Assembly (NCBI GenBank): GCA_016195985.1
Contig: JACPYP010000032.1
Span: 1 to 54,990 of the forward strand
Length of the DNA stretch: 54,990 bases
Origin: Acidobacteriota bacterium
GTDB taxonomy: Bacteria; Acidobacteriota; Holophagae; Holophagales; Holophagaceae
Direction: 5' to 3'
Made by a program: the position numbers and the translations under genes
Shown here: piece by piece, positions 18,313 through 26,326 of the stretch
How the letters are laid out: every line of letters starts with the position of its first letter
How positions within the stretch are numbered: the stretch's first letter is position 1
Notes under the pieces: generated by a model
What the model saw: only the letters and a program-made list of their open reading frames with translations
What the model was told of the DNA's origin: nothing
The model's database searches: none

Positions 18313-20091
18313 ATGAAAAAAAGCCGGAACCTTTGGTTAAACGTTTATAAACAAGTGTTAATGAATAACTTATTTTTTATTGTTCCAACCGCTTTTTTGA
18401 TCACATTGGGCCTGGGAGCCCAGGAGATCCTTCCGAGGCCCCGGGTCCGTACACCCCTCGCAGGCACTTTCAACCTAGGGCCCCACACGCGAATTTGCGT
18501 GGGGGATCAGGCGAAGGGGCTGGCCGAGCAGCTGAGGCAGTGCCTCCGTCCCGCCACGGGCTTGGACCTGCCCTTGGTCTCCAGGGAAGGGGCAGGGGCC
18601 ATCGCGCTGGTGCTGGATCCATCGCTCTCCGCCCTGGGGGGTGAGGGCTACCGCCTGGAGGTGAAGCCAGAGCGGGTCCGCATCCTGGCCTCAAAACCGG
18701 CTGGCCTCTTCTATGGCATTCAGACGTTCCGCCAGCTGTTGCCTCCGCAGGTGTTCCGCGAAGCCCGGGTGACAGACGTCATCTGGCAGATCCCGGCCCA
18801 AACCATCGAAGACGGCCCTCGCTTCGCCTGGCGAGGGAGCCACATGGATGTCTCCCGCCACTTCATGCCCAAGGCCTTCATCAAGAAACACCTGGACCTG
18901 ATGGCCCTCCACAAGCTCAACGTCTTCCACTGGCATCTGACCGATGACCAGGGATGGCGCCTCGAGATCAAGAAATACCCCCGCCTGACGGAGGTGGGCG
19001 CCTGGCGCAAGGCCACGGTGATCCCCTACGCGAACCGGGACGACCACCAGGTCATCCTGCCCTACGACAACGTGCCCCATGGCGGGTTCTACACCCAGGA
19101 GGATGTCCGGGAGATCGTGCAGTACGCCGCGGACCGCTTCATCACCATCGTTCCCGAGATCGAGATGCCCGGGCACAGCAGCGCCGCCGTGGCGGCCTAT
19201 CCCGAGCTGGGCAACCATCCCGAGCGGAAGGTGGAGGTGGTCGGCAACTTCGGGGTGTTTCCCAGCACCTTCAACGTGAGCGACAGGACTCAGGCCTTTC
19301 TCAGGGATGTGCTGGACGAGGTGGTGGAGCTGTTCCCCTCCCGCTACATCCACATCGGCGGAGACGAATGCCCCAAGGGCGAGTGGGCTCGAAGCGAGGT
19401 GGCCCTGTCCCGCATGAAGGCCTTGGGTCTGGTGGAAGCCAAGGCCACCCTGGCGGACCTGCAATCAAGCCGCAACGCCAAAGGCGAGGCGGTGGAGCAC
19501 CCCGCCTTGGCCAAACTCCAGAGCTGGTTCGTGCGTCAGGTGGCCAGGCACCTGGCTTCCAAAGGCCGGGCCATCATCGGCTGGGACGAGATCATGGAAG
19601 GCGGCGTCGACCGGGAGGCTGCCATCATGGCCTGGAACCGGGGCGACCTGGTGGCCAAGGCCGCCCGGGAAGGCCATGACGTGGTCGCCACCCCCATCGA
19701 CCAGACCTATTTCGACCATTACCAGAGCAAGGGGCCCGAGCCCTACAGCATCGGCGGGCTGCTGACCCTGGAGCAGGTCTACGCCTACGAACCGGTTCCC
19801 GCCGGCCTCGATGAAGCGGCCCAGCGTCGCATCCTGGGCGCCCAGGCCCAGATCTGGACCGAGTACCAGCCCACCCCCCGGCACGTCGAATACATGCTTT
19901 GGCCCCGTCTGGCCGCGCTCTCGGAGGTACTCTGGTCCCCCCGGGAAGGCCGCAGTCTGGAAGCCTTCCTTCCCCGCCTGCGGGAGGACCTCCGGCGCCT
20001 GGAGGCGTTGGACGTGAACTACCGCCCCCTCTCCGGTCCCAAGGGCTATGACCTGCATGCCCGCCCCGTCACCACCCTCCATGCCCAATGA
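18313..20091 (+). CDS. GH20 beta-N-acetylhexosaminidase
   Basis: GH20 enzymes release terminal GlcNAc (or GalNAc) by substrate-assisted catalysis. The protein has an N-terminal hydrophobic export segment (NNLFFIVPTAFLITLGLGAQ), a GH20b-like N-domain, then the catalytic barrel with HWHLTDDQGWRLEIKKYP and the catalytic pair D351-E352 in HIGGDECPKGEW. A late substrate-site WDEIMEGG and AQIWTEY segment completes it. Length is 592 residues from ATG 18313 (GGTGG at 18305-18309); ATG 18361 would give a more conventional signal peptide but lacks a ribosome-binding site. First gene of the run controlled by the divergent ROK repressor. The next gene begins 7 bp after the stop. Confidence 0.92.
   Translation: MKKSRNLWLNVYKQVLMNNLFFIVPTAFLITLGLGAQEILPRPRVRTPLAGTFNLGPHTRICVGDQAKGLAEQLRQCLRPATGLDLPLVSREGAGAIALVLDPSLSALGGEGYRLEVKPERVRILASKPAGLFYGIQTFRQLLPPQVFREARVTDVIWQIPAQTIEDGPRFAWRGSHMDVSRHFMPKAFIKKHLDLMALHKLNVFHWHLTDDQGWRLEIKKYPRLTEVGAWRKATVIPYANRDDHQVILPYDNVPHGGFYTQEDVREIVQYAADRFITIVPEIEMPGHSSAAVAAYPELGNHPERKVEVVGNFGVFPSTFNVSDRTQAFLRDVLDEVVELFPSRYIHIGGDECPKGEWARSEVALSRMKALGLVEAKATLADLQSSRNAKGEAVEHPALAKLQSWFVRQVARHLASKGRAIIGWDEIMEGGVDREAAIMAWNRGDLVAKAAREGHDVVATPIDQTYFDHYQSKGPEPYSIGGLLTLEQVYAYEPVPAGLDEAAQRRILGAQAQIWTEYQPTPRHVEYMLWPRLAALSEVLWSPREGRSLEAFLPRLREDLRRLEALDVNYRPLSGPKGYDLHARPVTTLHAQ
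18338..18347. promoter_or_regulatory. TAAACGTTTA palindrome near the GH20 start
   Basis: A perfect 10-bp palindrome with central CG, of the LacI-family operator style, lies between the two candidate GH20 starts (18313, 18361). A related sequence, GGTTAGACGTTAAT, lies at 48499-48512 and matches 12 of 14 bases of GGTTAAACGTTTAT here. If translation begins at 18361 this is leader DNA; if at 18313 it lies in the coding sequence. Confidence 0.25.
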
Positions 20092-20098
20092 GGTAGCC

Positions 20099-21514
20099 AT
20101 GTTCCACCACGAAACCTTCCCGAGCAGTCTCTTCAACGTGCCCCTGGCCAAGCCCCTGGCGCTGGATCCGGACTACCGGCCCCTGGCCCTGGGCGTGAAG
20201 AACTACCGCAAGGCCCTGGCCGCCCATGGCAGCCACGAGACCGTGGTGGTGGGTCTCGAACAGAACTCCGGCAGCGTGGCCCGGCTGGAGCTGGAAGTCT
20301 TTCCCAAGGCCGCGGGCCGCGACGTGGACAACCTCCGCTACGTCTCGTGGATGGTGAACGGCCTGCTCTGGGTGTGCGGCGGATGGCGCGTGTCCGTGGG
20401 CGGCCCCAAGGCGCTCTGCGAGGCCATCGCGGCCGAATACAGCGTGGACGGCCCCTGGAAGTTCGAACGCGAGATCATGGGCCAGGCCTTCAACCGCCCC
20501 TTCGAAGTGGTGGTGAAGGATCCCGCCGACATCGCTCCCGCGGGGAAGGGGGCCCTGACCCTGGGCGGCAACCTGAAGGGCTGCCGAATCGGGTTCGACC
20601 TGGGCGCCAGCGACTACAAGGTGGCCGCGGTGGTGGACGGCGAGGTGGTCTTCAGCACCGAGATCCCCTGGACCCCCAAGACCGAAGCCGATCCCGCCTA
20701 CCACTACAAGTGCATCCACGAGGGCTTCAAGCTCGCTGCATCCCATATGCCGCGTCTCGATGCCATCGGCGGCTCCTCCGCGGGCATTCTCGTGGACAAC
20801 CAGGTGATGGTGGCCTCGCTGTTCCGCGCCGTGCCCAAGGAGCGATTCCTGCAGGACGTGAGCCCCATTTTCCTGAAGCTGCGCGACGAGTGGAAGGTGC
20901 CCCTCGAAGTGATCAACGACGGCGACGTCACGGCCCTGGCCGGCGGCCTCTCCCTGGAGCAGAACGGCATCCTGGGCATCGCCCTGGGATCCAGCGAGGC
21001 CGTGGGCTTCCTGGACCGCAACGGCAAGATCACGGGCTGGCTGAACGAGCTGGCCTTCAGCACCGTGGACGCCAACCCCACCGCGGGCACCGACGACTGG
21101 TCCGGCAACCCCGGCGTGGGCGCGGCCTACTTCTCCCAGCAGGCCGTGGACAAGCTGGCGGGCCCCGCGGGGCTGAGCTTCCCGGCGGACATGGGCCTGC
21201 CCGAGCGCCTCAAGGAAGTGCAGGCCCTCATGGCCAAGGGCGAGCCCGCGGCCCGCGCCATCTTCGAGACCATCGGCGCCTACCTGGGCTACACCCTGCC
21301 CTGGTATGCCGAGTTCTACGACCTGGAGCACGCCATGATCCTGGGCCGGGTCACTTCCGGCGAGGGCGGCGAGATCATTCTCGCCAAGGCCAAGGAAGTC
21401 CTCGCGGCGGAATTCCCGGAGGTCGCCAAGGCCATTTCCATCTTCCTGCCCGACGAAAAGAGCCGCCGCGTGGGCCAGGCCGTGGCCGCTGCGAGCCTGC
21501 CGGCCCTGGCCTGA
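20099..21514 (+). CDS. ASKHA-fold sugar kinase-like protein (ROK-related) with extra N-domain
   Basis: The 471-residue protein has an N-terminal region of about 160 residues that I do not recognise. An actin-like ATPase domain follows: phosphate loop GFDLGASDYKVAAVV (from about residue 164), candidate catalytic Asp in VINDGDVTALAG, and adenosine-side GIALGSSEAVGFLD. This looks like a ROK-related hexokinase, much longer than a standard ROK kinase (about 300 residues) and lacking the CxCGxxGC zinc motif. The start at 20099 uses GAGG overlapping the GH20 stop. Position in the operon suggests an amino-sugar or chito-oligosaccharide kinase; a BadF-type ATPase or sensor role is an alternative. Confidence 0.72.
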   Translation: MFHHETFPSSLFNVPLAKPLALDPDYRPLALGVKNYRKALAAHGSHETVVVGLEQNSGSVARLELEVFPKAAGRDVDNLRYVSWMVNGLLWVCGGWRVSVGGPKALCEAIAAEYSVDGPWKFEREIMGQAFNRPFEVVVKDPADIAPAGKGALTLGGNLKGCRIGFDLGASDYKVAAVVDGEVVFSTEIPWTPKTEADPAYHYKCIHEGFKLAASHMPRLDAIGGSSAGILVDNQVMVASLFRAVPKERFLQDVSPIFLKLRDEWKVPLEVINDGDVTALAGGLSLEQNGILGIALGSSEAVGFLDRNGKITGWLNELAFSTVDANPTAGTDDWSGNPGVGAAYFSQQAVDKLAGPAGLSFPADMGLPERLKEVQALMAKGEPAARAIFETIGAYLGYTLPWYAEFYDLEHAMILGRVTSGEGGEIILAKAKEVLAAEFPEVAKAISIFLPDEKSRRVGQAVAAASLPALA

Positions 21515-21550
21515 GACGTTCTGACGCTGTCCGCCAGAAGAGGAGGCAGG

Positions 21551-24139
21551 ATGTTCAAGCGATGGTTGGCCCTGTGGTTGTTCGGGACGCTGCTGTCGGG
21601 CGGCGTCCCTGCCGCCGGGACATCGGTTCTGAGCGGCGCCTGGTTCATCCAGGCCGCCTCCAAGGCCGGCCCGGCCCCAGGGCTTTCCATCGCGGGTTAC
21701 AAGCCCACGGGGTGGATCCGGGCCAAGGTCCCGGCCACGGTCATGGGCGCCCTGGTGGACGCGGGGGTGTACCGGGATCCCTACATGGGGAGAAACCTGG
21801 AGGCCATTTCCGCAGCTCCGTTCCAGGAAGCCTGGTGGTACCGCACCGAGTTCGCGGTGAGCGCTCCGGAGAAGCGGCAGCGCACGCGGCTGCTTCTGGA
21901 TGGCGTCAACTACCGCGCCGACATCTGGCTCAACGGCCGGCAGATCGCGGGCAAGGATGTGGTCTACGGCGCCTTCCGGACCTTCGACCTGGACATCACC
22001 AGCCAGCTCAAGGAAGGCGCCAACGCCCTGGCCATCCAGGTGCATCCGCCCGAAAAGGGGGACTTCTTCATGGGCTTCGTGGATTGGAACCCTGAGCCTC
22101 CGGACCGCAACATGGGCCTTTTCCGGGAGGTGAAGCTCCGCCGCTCCGGCGCGGTTTCCCTGGAAAACGTCTACGTCCGCAGCGACGTGGATCTCGCCAC
22201 CCTGAAAGAAGCCCGCCTCACCATCACTTCCGACCTGGTGAACCATGAGGACCGCGCGGTGTCCGGCGAGATCACCGGCGACATCGGGGCCATCCACTTC
22301 AAGGTGCCCTACAGCCTGAGGCCCAAGGAAAGGAAGGCTCTGACCTTCTCGCCGGAAACCCAACCGGGATTGCGCATCCAGAATCCCCGGCTGTGGTGGC
22401 CCGTGAACCTCGGACAGCCCGAACTCTATACCTTGACCCTCGCCGTCCATGCAGGGCAAAGCCCCAGCGATGCCTTCAGCACCCGCTTCGGCATCCGCCA
22501 GGTGGGCACCTACCTGAATGAGCAGGGCCACCGCGGCTTCACCGTCAATGGCCGCAAGGTGCTCATCCGCGGCGGCGGCTGGGTGGACGATCTCTTCCTA
22601 CGGGAAGACGCCAAGAACCTGGAAGCCCAGTTCCGCCACATCCAGCACATGAACCTCAACACGGTGCGCCTGGAGGGTTTCTGGGGCAGCAGCCAGAAGC
22701 TCTACGACCTGGCGGACCGCATGGGCCTGCTGGTGATGGTGGGCGTGAGCTGCCAGTGGGAATGGGTCGAGTACCTGGGCAAGCCCCAGGAAAACGAGAC
22801 CTACGGCGCGGCCAAAACCCCCGAGGAAATCCGCCTCGTCGCGGGCTACCTGCGGGACCAGGTGCGCTGGCTGCGCAACCATCCCAGCATCCTGGTATGG
22901 GTGCTGGGCAGCGACAAGCTGCCTTGGCCTGAAGCCGAGAAGGCGTACGCCGCGGACTTGAAGGAATTGGATCCGGCGCGGCCCTACCTGGCTGCCACCA
23001 AGAGCTGGACCAGCGCCCTGAGCGGGCCCACCGGTGTGAAGATGCTGGGGCCCTACGACTACGTGACCCCCAACTACTGGTTCGAGAACACCACCCGCGG
23101 CGGCGCCTACGGCTTCAACACCGAAACGGGGCCTGGCCCCCAGATTCCGCCCCTGGCTTCGCTCAAGAAGATGATTCCCGCCGCCGAGCTGTGGCCGCTC
23201 AACAAGACCTGGGAATTCCACTGCGGGCGGCACGAGTTCAATACCCTGAACCGCTACCTGAACGCCTACAACCACCGCTACGGCGAGGCCGCCTCAGTGG
23301 AGGAGTTCGCCTTCAAGGCCCAGGCGGCCAACTACGAGGGCATGCGCGCCATGTTCGAGGCCTTCGGCGTCAACCAGCCCAAGGCCACCGGCGTGGTGCA
23401 GTGGATGCTGAACGCCTCCTGGCCCAAGCTCTACTGGCAGCTCTACGACTACTACCTGACGCCCAACGGCGCCTACTTCGGCGCCCGCAAAGGCTCCCAG
23501 CCCCGCAACGTCGTCTACGACCGCGCGGCCAAAACGGTGCACGTGGTGAACGATACCCGCGCGGCCTTCGCGGGGCTCAAGGTGAGGGCACGAATCTTCA
23601 ACGCCGCCTCGACCAAAGTCTTCGAGAAGAACGTGGGGGCCGCCTGCGGACCGGGAGCCTCCGCCCAGGTGCTGGACCTCAAGGCGGTGGATGCGGGTTC
23701 GCCCCTCTACTTCCTGGACCTGCAGCTGACGGAGAACGGTGTTCCCGTAGCGGACAACTTCTACTGGCTGTCCACTTCGCCGGACACCTTGGACGAGGCC
23801 CACTCGAACTGGTTCATGACGCCCAACACCGGCTTCGCCGATTTCAAGGGACTGAGCGCGCTGCCCCAGGCCCAGGTGAAGATGGCTTCCCGGTTCGAGA
23901 ACGGGGCCGGTACCGTCACGCTGACCAATGCCAGCGATCGCCTGGCCTTCTTCCTGGAGCTGGGCCTGACCCAGGGGCCCGGCAAGGGCGACGTCCGTTC
24001 GGCGCTCTGGGACGACAACTACCTGTCCATCCCGCCCCGCGAATCGAGGACCGTGCGCGTGCGCTTCGATCCCGCCGACCTGAACGGCCGGACGCCGCGT
24101 GTCCGCCTGGCCGGCTGGAACATTCCCGCCCAGGACTGA
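21551..24139 (+). CDS. GH2 exo-beta-D-glucosaminidase-like enzyme (CsxA subfamily)
   Basis: The 862-residue protein has a signal peptide (to about residue 23), an N-terminal jelly-roll (WYRTEF ... GVNYRADIWLNGRQI), an Ig-like domain, the GH2 barrel (VNGRKVLIRGGGW) and C-terminal beta domains. Ordinary GH2 enzymes have NE as acid/base. Here it is GSD with D455 (HPSILVWVLGSDKLP), and the nucleophile is E525 (NTETGPGPQIP). Asp plus Glu about 70 residues apart is the signature described for the exo-chitosanase subfamily (CsxA D469/E541). It should remove GlcN from chitosan or partly deacetylated chito-oligosaccharides in the periplasm. AGGAGG at 21540-21545 supports ATG 21551. Beta-mannosidase is the main alternative. 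Confidence 0.85.
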   Translation: MFKRWLALWLFGTLLSGGVPAAGTSVLSGAWFIQAASKAGPAPGLSIAGYKPTGWIRAKVPATVMGALVDAGVYRDPYMGRNLEAISAAPFQEAWWYRTEFAVSAPEKRQRTRLLLDGVNYRADIWLNGRQIAGKDVVYGAFRTFDLDITSQLKEGANALAIQVHPPEKGDFFMGFVDWNPEPPDRNMGLFREVKLRRSGAVSLENVYVRSDVDLATLKEARLTITSDLVNHEDRAVSGEITGDIGAIHFKVPYSLRPKERKALTFSPETQPGLRIQNPRLWWPVNLGQPELYTLTLAVHAGQSPSDAFSTRFGIRQVGTYLNEQGHRGFTVNGRKVLIRGGGWVDDLFLREDAKNLEAQFRHIQHMNLNTVRLEGFWGSSQKLYDLADRMGLLVMVGVSCQWEWVEYLGKPQENETYGAAKTPEEIRLVAGYLRDQVRWLRNHPSILVWVLGSDKLPWPEAEKAYAADLKELDPARPYLAATKSWTSALSGPTGVKMLGPYDYVTPNYWFENTTRGGAYGFNTETGPGPQIPPLASLKKMIPAAELWPLNKTWEFHCGRHEFNTLNRYLNAYNHRYGEAASVEEFAFKAQAANYEGMRAMFEAFGVNQPKATGVVQWMLNASWPKLYWQLYDYYLTPNGAYFGARKGSQPRNVVYDRAAKTVHVVNDTRAAFAGLKVRARIFNAASTKVFEKNVGAACGPGASAQVLDLKAVDAGSPLYFLDLQLTENGVPVADNFYWLSTSPDTLDEAHSNWFMTPNTGFADFKGLSALPQAQVKMASRFENGAGTVTLTNASDRLAFFLELGLTQGPGKGDVRSALWDDNYLSIPPRESRTVRVRFDPADLNGRTPRVRLAGWNIPAQD

Positions 24140-24149
24140 GGAGCCCGCC

Positions 24150-25415
24150 ATGCATCGAAGCCTCTTCAAGGTCGGCCTGATCATGCTGATCTTCGTCGTG
24201 ATCTCCTTCGTGACGAACATCCTCGATCCCATGGGCACGGATGTGCAGGCCTCCTTCCGGCTCACGGAGGCCCAGGTGGGCTACTTGGCCTCGGCCCTCT
24301 TCATCGCCTACGCGGTGATGTCCATTCCGGCGGGCATTCTCGTCGAAAGGTTCTCGGCCAAGGCCGTCCTGCTGGTGGCCTTCGCCCTTTCGGCCGCGGG
24401 CGCGCTGGCCTTCGCGACCCGGCCCTCCTACGGGGTGGCCCTTCCTTCGCTCTTCGTCATCGGCGTGGGTTTCGCCATGCTGCAGGTGGTCATCAACCCC
24501 CTGCTGCGCGTGTCTGGAGGCGAGGAACACTACGCGTTCTACGGCAACGCCTCGCAGATGATCTTCGCCTTGGGCTCCACCCTGAGCCCCCATCTATACG
24601 TGTACCTGGTCAGTGGCATCAAGGGGGGGAGGTCGGGGGGCCTCATCGGTGCCCTGACCAGGTTGGTGCCGGAAGGCATGTCGTGGGTGGCCCTCTACTG
24701 GGTGTTCGCGGTCATCCTCGCGGCCATGCTGGTGGTCATCGCCCTGGTGCGCCTGCCCAAGGTGGCTCTCGCCGAGGACGAGAAAGTGGGTTCCTTCGCC
24801 ACCATCCTGCTGCTGCTGAGGAACAGGACCGTCTGGGCCTACTTCGTGGGCATTGCCTGCTACGTGGGCACGGAGCAGGGCATCGCGACCAAGATCAAAC
24901 CCTTCCTCATGAATTGCCACCAGGTGGATCCGGATCTCGCCAACCGCGTGGCCGTGTCGGGCTTCTGGGGCGCCATGACGCTGGGCTGCGCCGTGGGCCT
25001 GGTCCTCCTGAAGCTCTTCGACGCCAAGAAGATTCTGGTGGTCTTCATGGCTGGCGGAATCATCACGCTTCTGGCGGCCCTGTTCGGAAGCCGTGCTACG
25101 GCCTTGGTGGCCCTGCCCATGATGGGCTTCTGGTGCTCCGTGGGCTGGCCGCTCGTGTTCGCCCTGGCGCTCAACTCCGTGGACAAGCACCACGGCACCT
25201 TCGCGGGAATTCTCTGCACGGGCATCCTGGGCGGCGCCATCCTGCCTCCCCTAGTGGGCGCGATCGCGGATCATACCGGGCCCATGGGCCTGCGCTACGG
25301 GCTTCTGGCAGTCCTGGGCACCTTCATCTACCTTCTCTTGATCGGCTTCTGGGCCAATCCCATCATCTCGAACGCCACCCTGGGGAAGCGCGAACCTCAG
25401 GTTGGACAGGCCTGA
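24150..25415 (+). CDS. MFS sugar permease, FucP/GlcNAc-type
   Basis: A 421-residue protein with about 12 membrane helices. It starts at ATG 24150 (AGGAG immediately after the GH2 stop, 10-bp gap). The architecture, and in particular the early TNILDPMGTDVQ segment and helix-4 VIGVGFAMLQVVINPLLRV, resembles the fucose permease/NagP-type proton symporters of Bacteroidetes and Xanthomonads that import GlcNAc, fucose or glucose. In this operon GlcNAc, GlcN or a disaccharide is the likely cargo. It is followed by the ROK kinase gene with only 7 bp between. The cargo is inferred, not read. Confidence 0.8.
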   Translation: MHRSLFKVGLIMLIFVVISFVTNILDPMGTDVQASFRLTEAQVGYLASALFIAYAVMSIPAGILVERFSAKAVLLVAFALSAAGALAFATRPSYGVALPSLFVIGVGFAMLQVVINPLLRVSGGEEHYAFYGNASQMIFALGSTLSPHLYVYLVSGIKGGRSGGLIGALTRLVPEGMSWVALYWVFAVILAAMLVVIALVRLPKVALAEDEKVGSFATILLLLRNRTVWAYFVGIACYVGTEQGIATKIKPFLMNCHQVDPDLANRVAVSGFWGAMTLGCAVGLVLLKLFDAKKILVVFMAGGIITLLAALFGSRATALVALPMMGFWCSVGWPLVFALALNSVDKHHGTFAGILCTGILGGAILPPLVGAIADHTGPMGLRYGLLAVLGTFIYLLLIGFWANPIISNATLGKREPQVGQA

Positions 25416-25422
25416 GGGGCAC

Positions 25423-26304
25423 ATGGATACGACGAACCTCATCGGTGTGGATCTGGGCGGCACCCACATGCGGGCGGGCCGCGTGGAAAACCAGAACCTC
25501 GTAGACCTGGCCTCCCGGCGCACCCCCGCCCGCGCCGAAGCGCAGGCGGTGGTGGATGATCTCATCGCCACCATCGCCTGCGTGTTCAACCCCGCCACGT
25601 CGGGCATCGGCATCGGCGTGCCCAGCGTGGTGGATGTGGAACAGGGCATCGTCTACAACGTGGAAAACATCCCTTCCTGGAAGGAGGTCCACCTGAAACG
25701 GGCCCTGGAAGGCCACTTCCAGGTGCCGGTCCACGTGAACAACGATGCGAACTGCTTCACCCTGGGCGAGTACCACTTCGGAAAGGGCCAAGGCGCCAAG
25801 GGCATGCTGGGCCTCGTCGTGGGCACAGGGCTAGGCGCGGGGCTCATCCTCAATGGGCGGCTCTATTCCGGCGTCAACTGCGGGGCGGGGGAGATCGGCA
25901 ACATCCCATTCCGAGAACACACCTATGAATACTACGTCTGTGGGCAGCGCTTCCAGCGCGAGTTCGGCAAGAACGGAGGGGATCTGCACGCCTGCGCCCT
26001 GCGCGGCGAGCCGGAAGCCTTGAACGCCTTCCGGATATTCGGCCGGGATTTCGGGAAAGTCATCGCCCTGGCCCTCTACGCTTTCGATCCAGACCGCATC
26101 GTGCTGGGCGGGTCGGTCTCCAAGGCCTACGGATTCTTCCGCGAGACGATGCTGGAAGAGCTGAAAAGCTTCATCTTCCAACGGTCCCTGGAGCGCCTGG
26201 CCATTGAGGTGAGCGAGGAGCCTCAGATCGCCGTCCTGGGCGCCGCCGCCTTGTGCCTGGACGCCTTGGCCCCTGCCAGGGTTAATATTGATGCATCATT
26301 ATAA
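25423..26304 (+). CDS. ROK-family sugar kinase without the zinc Cys motif
   Basis: The 293-residue protein has the ROK ATP-binding start GVDLGGTHMRAG, the base Asp in VNNDANCFTLGE, the glycine motif VVGTGLGAGLIL, and CGAGEIGNIPF. The CxCGxxGC zinc site of typical ROK proteins is missing: the region reads REHTYEYYVCGQRF, with only one Cys. A known ROK subgroup has this YEYY.SGQ-like segment, and kinase function probably remains. ATG 25423 is preceded by GAGGGG overlapping the permease stop. In context it should phosphorylate glucosamine, GlcNAc or glucose to the 6-phosphate, feeding NagB. Confidence 0.83.
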   Translation: MDTTNLIGVDLGGTHMRAGRVENQNLVDLASRRTPARAEAQAVVDDLIATIACVFNPATSGIGIGVPSVVDVEQGIVYNVENIPSWKEVHLKRALEGHFQVPVHVNNDANCFTLGEYHFGKGQGAKGMLGLVVGTGLGAGLILNGRLYSGVNCGAGEIGNIPFREHTYEYYVCGQRFQREFGKNGGDLHACALRGEPEALNAFRIFGRDFGKVIALALYAFDPDRIVLGGSVSKAYGFFRETMLEELKSFIFQRSLERLAIEVSEEPQIAVLGAAALCLDALAPARVNIDASL

Positions 26305-26326
26305 TTAGCCCAACCGAGGTGACCCC

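Noticed and set aside
20069-22531. Long minus-strand frame opposite the ASKHA and GH2 genes
   Set aside because: Composition shadow of two genes with recognised motifs; no ribosome-binding site or domain.
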